DNA of 64,000 bases from Deltaproteobacteria bacterium (GTDB taxonomy: Bacteria; Desulfobacterota; Desulfobulbia; Desulfobulbales; Desulfurivibrionaceae), in assembly GCA_021802775.1 (NCBI GenBank), contig JAJZRJ010000003.1, positions 1 through 64,000 of the forward strand. The letters are read 5' to 3'. The translations under genes were made by a program, and so were the position numbers. The notes beneath the pieces are model-generated. The model searched no databases. It was not told where the DNA came from and worked only from the letters and a program-made list of their open reading frames with translations. This document shows, piece after piece, positions 38,960 to 47,432 of the stretch. The stretch's first letter is position 1. The number at the start of each line of letters is the position of its first letter.

Positions 38960-40801
38960 ATGGGTATCGGCTCCGTTGCAATTCAATTTACCATAATCGA
39001 CCTGCTTAGTAAAGGGGTGGAGCAGATCAAGGGCCGCATGCAGGCACTGGCTGGTGCCAACAGGGACGTGCAGCAGTCGTTTGACCGCATGACCCAGAGC
39101 GCCAAGCATGCTGCCATGGCCGGAGCGGCCACGGTGGCCATGGCCAGGTCGATGCAGCCGGCCATTGCGGCCGCGGGCGGGCTTGAGGCGGCCACGCTGA
39201 AGGTGAAGGGTAATCTGGCCGGCAGTGCCGCGGACGCGAAAGAGCTGCAACGCCAACTGCGCGAGGTCCGGGCCACCGCCATCACGGTCTCGGCCCAGGC
39301 TCCGTTCTCCGCTGAGGATGTGGTGAATATCGAAAACGCCCTGCTCAAGGCCGGTGTGGCGTTGGAGAACGTGGGGGGCAAATCCGGGGCCGCGTTTGCC
39401 GCCACGGCTCTAGCCACCCTTTCCGGCGAGGCGCCGGAGATGATCGGCGAGGCCATGGCCCGGATCGGCTCGCAGTTCGATCTCAAAGGCGGTCAGTATG
39501 GCGACCTGGCGGATTGGCTGGTGCGGGTGGATGACGCTAGCGCCACCAACATCCCCGAGTTGGTGCAGGGGCTGCGTATGGCTGGCGGCAACGCCAAGGC
39601 CCTGAATATCTCGGCCAAGGACAGCGTCACGACACTGGGCGCCCTGGCGCCCCTGGGTGAACGGGCCGGTAGCTCGTTCAACAACATGCTGATCGGCATG
39701 CTCGGGATGACCAGGGAACAACGGGCGCTGCTTGGCCAGTACAAGCTGAACTTTTTCGACAAGGGGAAGTTCATCGGCATGGATGCCGCAACCTCGCTCC
39801 TGCGCGACCGCTTTGGCGGGATCAAGGACGATCAGCAGCGGTTACTGGTCATGATGAAAATCTTCGGTGAGGAGGGTGGTCGGGCCGCCAACACCCTGGT
39901 CGGCGCAAAGTCCGGTTTTAAGGAGATCGAAAAGGCCGCCGACAAATCTCTTTCGGCAGCGCAAAAACTCGATATCTGGGCGGAAGGATTCAATGCCTCC
40001 ATGACCAAGCTGCACGGCACCGGCCGCACGACCCTGGCCCTATTGTTCACTCCGGCCCTGGCTCCCCTGACCGCAGTGGGGAATAAGCTCAACGAGCTGC
40101 TTTCGCTGATCGGAGAGTTTGCGCAGAAGCATGAGCTTGTCGGTAAGGCGTTCTCCGGCCTGATGTATGGCGGGTTGGCGGCTGGCGGTCTGGCGGCGCT
40201 CGGTTATGGGGTCGATGCGATCCGCTCCGGCCGCAAGGTGCTCAAGGGGGTCGGTGGTTTCAAGGGCCTGCTTGGGAGTGCCACTTCGGTCGCGGGCGGT
40301 ATTGCCACCGGCAAGGCGGTGGAAGCCGCAACCGGTGTCCAGCCGGTCTTTGTCACTAACTGGCCGAGTAGTTTCGGAGGCGGCGCCGGGGCGCTGGCTG
40401 ACGCAGCGACAGGTGCGGCCGCTGGTGGCTGGCTGAAGAACAAGGCCGGTGCATTGGCTAAACTCGCGTTGCCGTTCGTTGCCTCAGCCGGAATACCGGC
40501 GTTGGTGGCGACAGGAACAGGCATGGTGAGCTACCGGGCTGGGCAGGTGATGAATGCGGGGATGGGCTGGGTGTCCGGCCAGGCTACTGGCGGCAAATAC
40601 GGCGGCAGCGGCTGGCTGGGGGGGATGCTTTATGATGCCTTGCACCGCACGAACGGTCGGGACGTTAAAAACGACATCAACCTGACTATCGCGATTGACG
40701 GCAACGGCCGCGTCATGACCGAAACCAGCGACAAGAACACGCACACCAAGATCAACACCATGCGGCGCGGCAGTTTCACCCAGACTGCCTCGGCCCATTA
40801 G
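38960..40801 (+). CDS. tail tape measure protein
   Basis: 613 residues. N-terminal helical part (VAIQFTIIDLLSKGVEQIKGRM), a central TP901-type core (ATLKVKGNLAGSAADAKELQRQL, AQAPFSAEDVVNIENALLKAG, GAFAATALATLSGEAPEMIGEAM-like), and a Gly/Ala-rich C-terminal membrane-seeking region. It sets tail length and helps DNA pass into the cell. Follows the frameshifted chaperone, the universal order. 86 bp before it are non-coding. Confidence 0.92.
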   Translation: MGIGSVAIQFTIIDLLSKGVEQIKGRMQALAGANRDVQQSFDRMTQSAKHAAMAGAATVAMARSMQPAIAAAGGLEAATLKVKGNLAGSAADAKELQRQLREVRATAITVSAQAPFSAEDVVNIENALLKAGVALENVGGKSGAAFAATALATLSGEAPEMIGEAMARIGSQFDLKGGQYGDLADWLVRVDDASATNIPELVQGLRMAGGNAKALNISAKDSVTTLGALAPLGERAGSSFNNMLIGMLGMTREQRALLGQYKLNFFDKGKFIGMDAATSLLRDRFGGIKDDQQRLLVMMKIFGEEGGRAANTLVGAKSGFKEIEKAADKSLSAAQKLDIWAEGFNASMTKLHGTGRTTLALLFTPALAPLTAVGNKLNELLSLIGEFAQKHELVGKAFSGLMYGGLAAGGLAALGYGVDAIRSGRKVLKGVGGFKGLLGSATSVAGGIATGKAVEAATGVQPVFVTNWPSSFGGGAGALADAATGAAAGGWLKNKAGALAKLALPFVASAGIPALVATGTGMVSYRAGQVMNAGMGWVSGQATGGKYGGSGWLGGMLYDALHRTNGRDVKNDINLTIAIDGNGRVMTETSDKNTHTKINTMRRGSFTQTASAH

Positions 40802-40812
40802 GAGCATAGCGC

Positions 40813-42141
40813 ATGGCCGATTTGCACGCAGCCCAGCTTGACGGGTTCGCCCTGGAGATCGAGACGATCGACGATGCGGTCGAAAAGGCGATTGTCCGGC
40901 ACGAGTACCCGTACCAGAACGGGGCGCTGCTGGAAGACATGGGCCAGAAGGCGCGGGTGGTGAAGTTCCGCTGCTACTTCTGGGACGATGGCGCGGACCA
41001 TGCCACCTACGATACCCACACGGAGCTGCTGAAGCACCTCGACTCGATGGATATCTCCGAGCTGGTGCATCCGAAGTACGGCCCGATGAAGGGTCGCGTT
41101 GAGTCCATGGCTGTGCGCCATGACGACCGCGATCGATTCGCGGAGATCGACATCACCTTTGTCGAAGGGCTTATCGAGGATGGCGGGGATACCCGGCACG
41201 AGGATGTCGAGGCCGGAGCCGAAGAGGCGTATAACGACGGCATTGAAAAGCAGAAAGAAGAGTTTGCCAGAGATGTCCAGGATGCCCTGGGGCCTGAGTC
41301 TCAAAGCATTCTGGACAGGGTGCTGGACCCGGCAAGGGGTATCGTGGAGCAGTTTGGCGGCGTCACCACCAAGGCTCGGAACTACCTCAAGGAGGTTGAG
41401 TCCTACGTCGGCACCATGGATGCCGCGGTGAATACCATCGCGAATCCTGCCAACTCCCTGGTCTCCACCATAAATTACGGCACCGACCTGCCCGGCCGGG
41501 TAATCGGCAGCGTGAGCCGCTGCGTGGAACGCTATGCCCTGCTTTACGATTCGCTGAAAACCTCGCCGGCCCGGTTTGTGAACAGCATGGTCTTCGGCCT
41601 CAAGGGGTTGTCGAATGCCTCGGGTAAATTCGCGAAGACCACGACCATCGCGGCGGCAAGCCATACCGCGCTTCAGACTGCCTACCTTTACAAGGCCGAC
41701 GAGACGCTGCGGGTTGCCCAGAAACAGCGCGAGGGTCAGCGGGCCTTTGACGCCGAGGGGAATTACACTGCTCCGGCCACGGTCGTCGGGGGCGGCAACA
41801 TAAGCGGCGGCGCCGCTGCCACCGCCCCCGAAACGGCGATGACGGTGGGTGAGCTGGAAAGCAGTCTGGCCGCCGTGCGGTCCGGACTCCAGGAGGCCAT
41901 CGATATTTCCCGGCAGAATACCAGCCTGAAACAGCAGGCCCTGCAACTCCAGACCCACGTGAACAGCATCAAGCTGGAGCGGGAGAAGATTATCCGGGTG
42001 CTGCTCGACAACCCCCTGCCGCTGCACCTGGTTTGCCTGCGGTACGGCCTCCCTTATAACGCCGCCGAGCGGCTGCTGACGATCAACGCCATCCGCAACC
42101 CCAATTGCGCCAGTGGCGAGGTGAGCGTCTATGCCTCCTGA
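40813..42141 (+). CDS. DNA circularisation/tail protein (Mu gpN-like)
   Basis: 442 residues. The N-terminal domain (IVRHEYPYQNGALLEDMGQKAR, VVKFRCYFWDDGADHATYDTH, LLKHLDSMDISELVHPKYG) is the Mu N family. A helical C-terminal part has VCLRYGLPYNAAERLLTINAIRNPN, where tail proteins of this type end. In Mu, N is a tail component and is linked to circularisation of injected DNA. Overlaps the next gene by 11 bp. Confidence 0.92.
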   Translation: MADLHAAQLDGFALEIETIDDAVEKAIVRHEYPYQNGALLEDMGQKARVVKFRCYFWDDGADHATYDTHTELLKHLDSMDISELVHPKYGPMKGRVESMAVRHDDRDRFAEIDITFVEGLIEDGGDTRHEDVEAGAEEAYNDGIEKQKEEFARDVQDALGPESQSILDRVLDPARGIVEQFGGVTTKARNYLKEVESYVGTMDAAVNTIANPANSLVSTINYGTDLPGRVIGSVSRCVERYALLYDSLKTSPARFVNSMVFGLKGLSNASGKFAKTTTIAAASHTALQTAYLYKADETLRVAQKQREGQRAFDAEGNYTAPATVVGGGNISGGAAATAPETAMTVGELESSLAAVRSGLQEAIDISRQNTSLKQQALQLQTHVNSIKLEREKIIRVLLDNPLPLHLVCLRYGLPYNAAERLLTINAIRNPNCASGEVSVYAS

Positions 42142-43204
42142 TAACGTTACCCTGGAAATATCCGGCCATCGGATTGAACGATTCGTGTCGTATACGGCGG
42201 AGGCGGACCTTTACACGGCCGATGACGCTTTTTCTCTGGAGCTGGCCGCCCCCGAGTTGGAGATCACGCGGGGTCAGCAGTGCAAGCTCTACGTGAACGG
42301 CGCGCTGGAGCTGACCGGTATTATCGATAAGCGTTCCAGAAAATACGACAAAAGCGGCTCGCTGGTCGTGCGGGTCGAGGGTCGAGACCTGATGGGGCTT
42401 CTGGTGGACTCGTATTGCGAGCAGTTCGTCACGGTCCAGGGCATGAAGCTCTCGGCCCTGGCGGAGATGCTGCTCAAGACGGTGCCCTTTATCAACCGCA
42501 AGCATATCCAGTATCAGGAGAACATCGTCGGCAAACTGAAAGGCAAGAAGCGCTCCGTCGATCAGCCCTTGGTCGGCTACCTGGACACCCCGCAGAAGAT
42601 ATCCCAGATCGAGCCGGGTATGACCGTCTTCGATGTGCTGCGGACCTACGCGGCCAGCCGCGGGCTGATGTTTTTCGCCCAGCCGGACGGCACATTTATC
42701 TTCGGGCGGCCAAAGGCCAAGGGGGAGCCGATGTTTACGCTCACCTGCACGAAGAGCGGGGTCGGCAACAATGTGTTGGGTGGTGAGGAGATCGATGACA
42801 TCTCGAAGCGGTACTCGAAGGTGACAGTCATCGGGCAGCAACAGGGCCAGGATGATATGGGTATGGACGCCACCAAGATCACCACCAGCGGGGTGACGGA
42901 GGATAAGGGCTTCCCGTTCTATAAACCCTTTGTCTCCACCGATAACAACGATTCGCAGAGTCCGCAGCTTCACGCCAGGTTCCTGATGGAGCAACAGCGC
43001 CACCAGGGGTATCAACTGCTCTACCGAGTCCAGGGCCACAGCCAGAACAACAAGAACTGGCGGATCAATGAGCTGTGCAAGGTCCACGATGAGGCACTGG
43101 GGATTGACGGCGTCTATCTCATCTACGGCCGCACCTTCGAACGCTCCAAGCAAGACGGCACGTTTACCAGCCTGAAGCTCGGGCCGCCGGGGTTGGTGCA
43201 ATAA
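42131..43204 (+). CDS. baseplate hub protein (Mu gpP/gp44-like)
   Basis: 357 residues with VTLEISGHRIERFVSYTAEADLY, GQQCKLYVNGALELTGIIDK, VVRVEGRDLMGLLVDSYCEQ and VFDVLRTYAASRGLMFFAQPDG, the gp27-like hub family. It forms the trimeric hub on which the spike stands. Its stop overlaps the next ATG. Confidence 0.93.
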   Translation: MPPDNVTLEISGHRIERFVSYTAEADLYTADDAFSLELAAPELEITRGQQCKLYVNGALELTGIIDKRSRKYDKSGSLVVRVEGRDLMGLLVDSYCEQFVTVQGMKLSALAEMLLKTVPFINRKHIQYQENIVGKLKGKKRSVDQPLVGYLDTPQKISQIEPGMTVFDVLRTYAASRGLMFFAQPDGTFIFGRPKAKGEPMFTLTCTKSGVGNNVLGGEEIDDISKRYSKVTVIGQQQGQDDMGMDATKITTSGVTEDKGFPFYKPFVSTDNNDSQSPQLHARFLMEQQRHQGYQLLYRVQGHSQNNKNWRINELCKVHDEALGIDGVYLIYGRTFERSKQDGTFTSLKLGPPGLVQ

Positions 43205-43737
43205 TGGTTCGCGTCATTATCAAATCGGTATGGGAAGGGGTCATCAAGCGCTTCAGCGCCACCGGCCGGCCGGGCGAGGAGTTCATCAACCGGGAATACT
43301 TCCAGCATTACGGCTACACCTCACGCCCGCTGCCGGGCGCCGAAGGGATCATTATCCGGGACGGCAACCACATCATTATGATCGGCTCCGACGATCGCCG
43401 GTACCGGGTCGCGATCGAGGAGGGCGAGGTCGCGCTTTATGACGACCAGGGCCAGGTGATCAGGCTGAAGCGCGGCAAGGAGATTCATATATATGGATGT
43501 GACAAGCTGTTCGCCGCCGTAGCCGTCGAGACCAAGATCACCTGCCCCCTGGTGCGGGTCGTGGCCGCCACGAAAGTGAGGATGGAGACGCCGCTCCTTG
43601 AGGTGACCGGCGAGATCAAGGACCGTTGCGACAGTACCGGCCGGACCATGAGCGAGATGCGCGGCACCTACAACAGCCATACGCATCCGGAAAACGACAA
43701 CGGCGGCCCCACTGGGGCGCCGAACCAGGGGATGTGA
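43204..43737 (+). CDS. baseplate central spike (Mu gpV/gp45-like)
   Basis: 177 residues. An OB-fold-like region is followed by a beta-helix stalk (repeated VRVVAATKVRMETPLLEVTGEI) and a tip with SHTHPEND, the HxH iron-binding motif of Mu-type spikes. It pierces the outer membrane during contraction. Confidence 0.93.
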   Translation: MVRVIIKSVWEGVIKRFSATGRPGEEFINREYFQHYGYTSRPLPGAEGIIIRDGNHIIMIGSDDRRYRVAIEEGEVALYDDQGQVIRLKRGKEIHIYGCDKLFAAVAVETKITCPLVRVVAATKVRMETPLLEVTGEIKDRCDSTGRTMSEMRGTYNSHTHPENDNGGPTGAPNQGM

Positions 43738-44120
43738 TGGACTTTGCGATTGCCATACCAGCAGTCAGCTCGACAGGAGCGCCGGAGCCGCTTGGCCAGA
43801 TGTCCTTCGACGAGGCGGCCGACATCGGCAACAACATCTATCTCAGCCTGGCGGTGGAGAAAGGCGCCTTCTTCCACAATCCAGCATTCGGCCTGCGGCG
43901 GCGCGGGAGGCTGAAGAATACCGAGACCACGGCCGGCCTGATCCGCCAGGATTACCTGGAAGCGCTGCGATGGCTGGTTGACACCGGCCGCGCCAAATCT
44001 GTGGAGGTCTTTGTGGAGCGCGACCGGACGCAAGACTTGGGCCGCCTGAAGGTGCTGATCGAGGCCGTGCAGGCAGACGGCCGCACGGTGACGTTTACGA
44101 CATTCAAAGAGGTGGTGTGA
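43737..44120 (+). CDS. baseplate wedge protein (Mu gp46-like, gpW/gp25 family)
   Basis: 127 residues from ATG 43737, which overlaps the previous TGA. MSFDEAADIGNNIYLSLAVEKG, FFHNPAFGLRRRGRLKNTE and RQDYLEALRWLVDTGRA match gp46. The C-terminal half is a lysozyme-like gp25 fold in related phages. Confidence 0.92.
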   Translation: MDFAIAIPAVSSTGAPEPLGQMSFDEAADIGNNIYLSLAVEKGAFFHNPAFGLRRRGRLKNTETTAGLIRQDYLEALRWLVDTGRAKSVEVFVERDRTQDLGRLKVLIEAVQADGRTVTFTTFKEVV

Positions 44121-44890
44121 TGGCCTTCGAAAGAACCTTTGACGAGATACTGAACGGCATCCTGGTTGACTTCCGGAACATTTTTCCGGGTGTCGATGTT
44201 TCCCAGGGCAGCCTGGCCTACATGAAGGCAGCCGGCTACTCCTCGGCACTGTGGGGGCTCTACAAATACCAGGAATGGATCAGCCGCCAGGCGTTTCCGG
44301 ACACGGCGGAGACCGAAGCCCTGGAACATCATGCCTGGGTGCGCGGGATTGCCCGCACGGCTGGCGAGAGCGATGCCGTCTATCTGGCCCGGCTGCTGGA
44401 TTACATCCGGCGGCCGCCGGCTGGGGGCAACAAATACGACTACGAGAAATGGGCCAAAGAGGTGGACGACGTGGCCGGGGCTTATGCCTTCCCGCTGGCC
44501 CAGGGTGGAGAGAGTGTGGACGTGGTGATCGTGGCCAACAAGACCACGACCGGCTCCGAGATACCGAATCAGACCTTGATCGATGCGGTGGCCGCCTATA
44601 TCGAGGATGTGCGGCCGGTGGGCGCGAGGTTCGTGAGAGTGTTGGCGCCGACCATCATTAGCCAGGCGGTGACGATGACCGGGGTTGGCGGCACGATGAC
44701 GGCGGCGGTGGCGGCTGACATCGAGGCGTACCTCTCCGGCTTCGAGCCGGGGCAGGAGCTGTATCTGCCGCAGTTGATCTCCATTGCCACCGACAACGGC
44801 GCGGCCAACCCGGCGGTTACTGTGCCGGCCGCCACGGTCACGCCCTCCTCCAGCCAAATGCTGCGGCCAGGGGCAATCAATGTCAGTTAG
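44117..44890 (+). CDS. baseplate J-like protein (Mu gp47-like)
   Basis: 257 residues; FERTFDEILNGILVDFRNIFPG, DVSQGSLAYMKAAGYSSALWGLYKYQEWISRQAF (the J-family helix), and ALEHHAWVRGIARTAGESD. Shorter than the about 360 of Mu, with a compact C-terminal part. It is the baseplate wedge that triggers sheath contraction. The end overlaps gp48. Confidence 0.92.
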   Translation: MMAFERTFDEILNGILVDFRNIFPGVDVSQGSLAYMKAAGYSSALWGLYKYQEWISRQAFPDTAETEALEHHAWVRGIARTAGESDAVYLARLLDYIRRPPAGGNKYDYEKWAKEVDDVAGAYAFPLAQGGESVDVVIVANKTTTGSEIPNQTLIDAVAAYIEDVRPVGARFVRVLAPTIISQAVTMTGVGGTMTAAVAADIEAYLSGFEPGQELYLPQLISIATDNGAANPAVTVPAATVTPSSSQMLRPGAINVS

Positions 44891-45440
44891 GGCCAACATC
44901 GATATCCTGCGACTGCTCTTCCCCGTTGAACTCGGTGGGGAGCACAATGCCGACTTGGCGTTGGACGCCAAACACCTGGACACGGCGCAGGCCAGCGCCG
45001 ATACCCTGCTCGCGGAGGTCTTCCCAGATACCACCGAACGGTTGCTCGCGAGCTGGGAGCGGGTTCTTGGTTTGACGCCTGGTGCGGATGATCCGTTGCA
45101 GTTCCGGCGAGAGAAAGTCATGCGGAAGATTCGGGAGAGGGGCGGCCTGTCCATCCCGTATTTCATGACCTTGGCACAAACGCTCGGCTATGTGGTCGAG
45201 ATCGTGGAGCCACTGCCGTTCATGGCCGGATGGGGCGCCGCCGGTGATGAACTGTTTGACGCCACGATCATCTATCAATGGGGCCTGGAGATATACAACC
45301 AGCCGATTTATGAGTTCCGGGCCGGCGAGTCGGTGGCTGGAGAAATGCTGACTTGGTGGGACTCGCGAACGTACCTTGAGGATCTGTTCCGGGAGCTGAA
45401 GCCCGCCCATACCTTTGTCTACTTCAGCTACATCGAATAG
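44880..45440 (+). CDS. tail protein Mu gp48-like (DUF2313)
   Basis: 186 residues from ATG 44880. Core pattern TLLAEVFPDTTERLLASWERVLGLTP followed by RREKVMRKIRERGGLSIPYF fits DUF2313/YmfQ. C-terminus: WWDSRTYLEDLFRELKPAHTFVYF. It attaches fibres to the baseplate in Mu-like phages. Directly upstream of the fibre/DGR module. Confidence 0.93.
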   Translation: MSVRANIDILRLLFPVELGGEHNADLALDAKHLDTAQASADTLLAEVFPDTTERLLASWERVLGLTPGADDPLQFRREKVMRKIRERGGLSIPYFMTLAQTLGYVVEIVEPLPFMAGWGAAGDELFDATIIYQWGLEIYNQPIYEFRAGESVAGEMLTWWDSRTYLEDLFRELKPAHTFVYFSYIE

Positions 45441-45448
45441 GAGGAACC

Positions 45449-45709
45449 ATGGAGAGAATAGGAACGACAAGTGGGTTGTTCAGTGCCGGCGAACCGGCCA
45501 CCAACACCAAGGGCACCGTGGTGACGGCTGCCTGGCTGAATGGCGTGCAGGAGGAGATTGTCAACGTCATCCTCGCCGCCGGTTTGGTTCCTGACGGTGC
45601 CGACCTGGCCCAGCTCACGCAGGCGATTAAACGCTACAAAGACACGGTGACGACCACCAAATACGATCTGCGCGTCGAGAGCGGCGTGCTAGTACTCAAG
45701 GAGGTGTAA
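45449..45709 (+). CDS. short tail-fibre-like adaptor protein
   Basis: 86 residues. SGLFSAGEPATNTKGTVVTAAWLNGVQEEIVNVILAAG matches the N-terminal attachment region of many tail fibre proteins, where TVVTAAWLN is typical. The fibre body is missing: the gene stops after TTKYDLRVESGVLVLKEV. It may act as an adaptor between baseplate and the variable tip protein, or be a truncated fibre. Confidence 0.8.
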   Translation: MERIGTTSGLFSAGEPATNTKGTVVTAAWLNGVQEEIVNVILAAGLVPDGADLAQLTQAIKRYKDTVTTTKYDLRVESGVLVLKEV

Positions 45710-45711
45710 CG

Positions 45712-46047
45712 ATGTACGGATACCCGAAGTTGATCGCCACCCGCCACGACGTCGACGTGCTGATGGGCTATCTCGGGAGCGAGTGGGCGACCGAGGAGAA
45801 CAAGGCCAAGGGGGTGGCGTTTTTCCGCGGTCTTATCGCCAGCGCCCGGGCCTACGTGTTCGACCGGATGCTGGCCGAGGGCGAAGCGGCGGCCGGGCCG
45901 TTGCCCGAGTACATCGTGCTCGTGCAGGAGGATGGCACCCGGCGCCAGGAGCGGCTGGTCGATGATCCGGCCGGCCGCATTTACCGCCTGGGCTACACCG
46001 TGGCCGAGGTCGAGGCGATGATCGCAACTATCGAGGGAGGTGCGTAA
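45712..46047 (+). CDS. hypothetical protein in the DGR module
   Basis: 111 residues; starts 3 bp after the adaptor gene and its stop overlaps the next ATG. Helical (VLMGYLGSEWATEENKAKGVAF, FRGLIASARAYVFDRMLAEGE), with the C-terminus YRLGYTVAEVEAMIATIEGG. Could be a fibre assembly chaperone. It does not show the small basic four-helix features of Avd, so I do not call it so. Confidence 0.7.
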   Translation: MYGYPKLIATRHDVDVLMGYLGSEWATEENKAKGVAFFRGLIASARAYVFDRMLAEGEAAAGPLPEYIVLVQEDGTRRQERLVDDPAGRIYRLGYTVAEVEAMIATIEGGA

Positions 46048-47108
46048 TGGCAGCTGGAGACAAGATCATCGTGCCGGCCATGGCGGCCGGGTTTGTATCG
46101 CTTTTCGGGCAGATCAGCAAAGGGGCGGGCGATACGGTCCACCTGCCCGAGGGCATGGCCAACATCGGTGGCAACGGGTTCGGTTATCTGCTCGCCCCGG
46201 CGGTCAACTGGGACCCGCTGGCGGCCGGCAACAACGACGGCTCGTTTGCCGCGCTCGCCCTGGGCGACAACATCTATATCTACGCCGTCCGGCAGGCCTC
46301 CGGCACGGCGAAGTGGGTCGCCTCCAAAAACTCCACCGTGCCCACCGGCTACGATGCGGCGAGCAGCCGCAAGATCGGAGGGTTCCACGTGGGACGCTAC
46401 CGGGGCGTGGCCAACCGCTACAATACCGCGTATGCCCCGGTGACGCAGATTCTCCCCAACTCCTGCTGGGACCTCGCCCACCGTCCGACCTGCGACCCGA
46501 CCGGCATGGTGGAGGTGATCCCGGGCAGTCTGTGGGTGGATATCTACCCCAACTCCGAGGGCGCCGGCCTCTGGCCGGAAAATGTTCCGGTGAGCGTCTA
46601 CGGCGCCACCATCATCCGGGATACCATTTACAGCCGCTCGGATTTTCACCAGCTCATCAACAACGCCGGCAAGCGGCTGCCCACGGTCGAGGAGTTCCTC
46701 CGCTACGCCGAGGGAGCCCCGGCCGGGCTCGATGGCAGCAACGACCAGGCGTGGTCGATGACCACCAACACCGGCCCTACTACGGCCGGCGGCGTGGCCA
46801 AAGCGGTGAGCCAGTACAACGTGGTCGACGCGGTGGGCAACGTCTGGGATTGGCTCGACAGCCATCATGACATCGGCGACTACAATGGTTCCGTGACCCC
46901 CTACGCCTGGGATGCCGCCGTGGTCAACGTCGGCAAGGATGCCGCCTATCCCCGCGGCAGCGTGGACCACGCGGCGTGGGGGGCGTTCATCGGCGGGGGC
47001 CCTTGGCTCGGCGGCGTGCTCGACGGTGCGCGCTGTCTGTACTCGAGTGCGGTTCCGTGGGATGCGGATGGCCGTGTGGGTCTGCGCGGCGTCTGTGACT
47101 CCCTGTAG
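46047..47108 (+). CDS. DGR variable protein: tail tip with C-type-lectin/FGE-like fold
   Basis: 353 residues. An N-terminal beta-rich part (1-110) is followed by a formylglycine-enzyme/CLec-type domain: IGGFHVGRYRGVANRY, KRLPTVEEFLRYAEGAP, VVDAVGNVWDWLD and the end GRVGLRGVCDSL. The last 35 residues contain the variable repeat. TR-directed substitutions change residues 320-322, 332, 334, 336, 339, 341 and 343 (now W, L, G, Y, S, V, D, D, R), the surface ligand site in this fold; residue 319 is altered silently. It very likely is the receptor-binding protein. Confidence 0.93.
   Translation: MAAGDKIIVPAMAAGFVSLFGQISKGAGDTVHLPEGMANIGGNGFGYLLAPAVNWDPLAAGNNDGSFAALALGDNIYIYAVRQASGTAKWVASKNSTVPTGYDAASSRKIGGFHVGRYRGVANRYNTAYAPVTQILPNSCWDLAHRPTCDPTGMVEVIPGSLWVDIYPNSEGAGLWPENVPVSVYGATIIRDTIYSRSDFHQLINNAGKRLPTVEEFLRYAEGAPAGLDGSNDQAWSMTTNTGPTTAGGVAKAVSQYNVVDAVGNVWDWLDSHHDIGDYNGSVTPYAWDAAVVNVGKDAAYPRGSVDHAAWGAFIGGGPWLGGVLDGARCLYSSAVPWDADGRVGLRGVCDSL
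47001..47099 (+). repeat. DGR variable repeat (VR)
   Basis: 99 bp aligned without gaps to TR at 47156-47254 (offset 155). Twelve differences, at 47003, 47004, 47008, 47010, 47040, 47047, 47052, 47053, 47061, 47067, 47073 and 47074, all opposite TR adenines. None occurs at the other 81 positions. The last 24 bp are invariant, as expected for the initiation side of homing. Confidence 0.97.
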
Positions 47109-47124
47109 CATGAACCCTGATGAG

Positions 47125-47142
47125 GCCCCGCGGCAGCGGGGC
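47125..47142 (+). promoter_or_regulatory. DGR target-recognition hairpin/cruciform after VR
   Basis: GCCCCGC (47125-47131) and GCGGGGC (47136-47142) form a perfect 7-bp stem with loop GGCA (GRNA type). It begins 26 bp after VR and past the stop codon. BPP-1-type DGRs need such a short GC stem with a four-base loop downstream of VR for efficient homing. No T-run follows, so it is not a terminator. Confidence 0.8.
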
Positions 47143-47155
47143 TTACTCCTGCTGG

Positions 47156-47254
47156 CCAAGGCACAGCGGCGTGCTCGACGGTGCGCGCTGTCTGAACTCG
47201 AATGCGAATCCGTGGAATGCGAATGGCAATGTGGGTCTGCGCGGCGTCTGTGAC
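47156..47254 (+). repeat. DGR template repeat (TR)
   Basis: 99 bp with 18 adenines, mostly in six AAC/AAT codons placed in the frame of VR (47195, 47201, 47207, 47216, 47222, 47228). AAY codons allow change to 15 amino acids without stops. Twelve adenines are already altered in VR. TR is transcribed and reverse-transcribed with errors at A. Confidence 0.97.
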
Positions 47255-47432
47255 CACCATCATGCGAGAGGGCGGCGATGGTTCGCCGTCACCCAGCACC
47301 CCACCAGGGGGTCAGCCTGCCCGGCCTGGTCCCGCACAAGCGGGCCGAAGATTTGAAAACGGGCACGCCGCGCGAGTAGCCGAAAGGCGAAAGCCCGGCG
47401 TGGCCACCTCTCATATTAATGATAAGGGAAGC
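47255..47432 (+). other. TR-RT spacer, likely part of the functional TR RNA
   Basis: 178 bp without a convincing gene. Open frames crossing TR here are by-products. GC-rich with local inverted repeats (for example GGCGGCGATGGTTCGCCGTC). In BPP-1 the RNA downstream of TR is needed to prime and guide cDNA synthesis, so this spacer probably has that role. GATAAGGGAAGC near 47421 provides the ribosome site of the RT gene. Confidence 0.6.

Noticed and set aside
45712-46047. Avd accessory protein of the DGR
   Set aside because: Size is close, but the sequence is acidic and lacks the basic helical pattern of Avd; I leave it unassigned.
47202-47432. N-terminal extension of the RT frame and other frames crossing TR (46912-47253, 47120-47356)
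   Set aside because: These read through the template repeat and carry low-complexity sequence. RT homology and a ribosome site begin at 47433.
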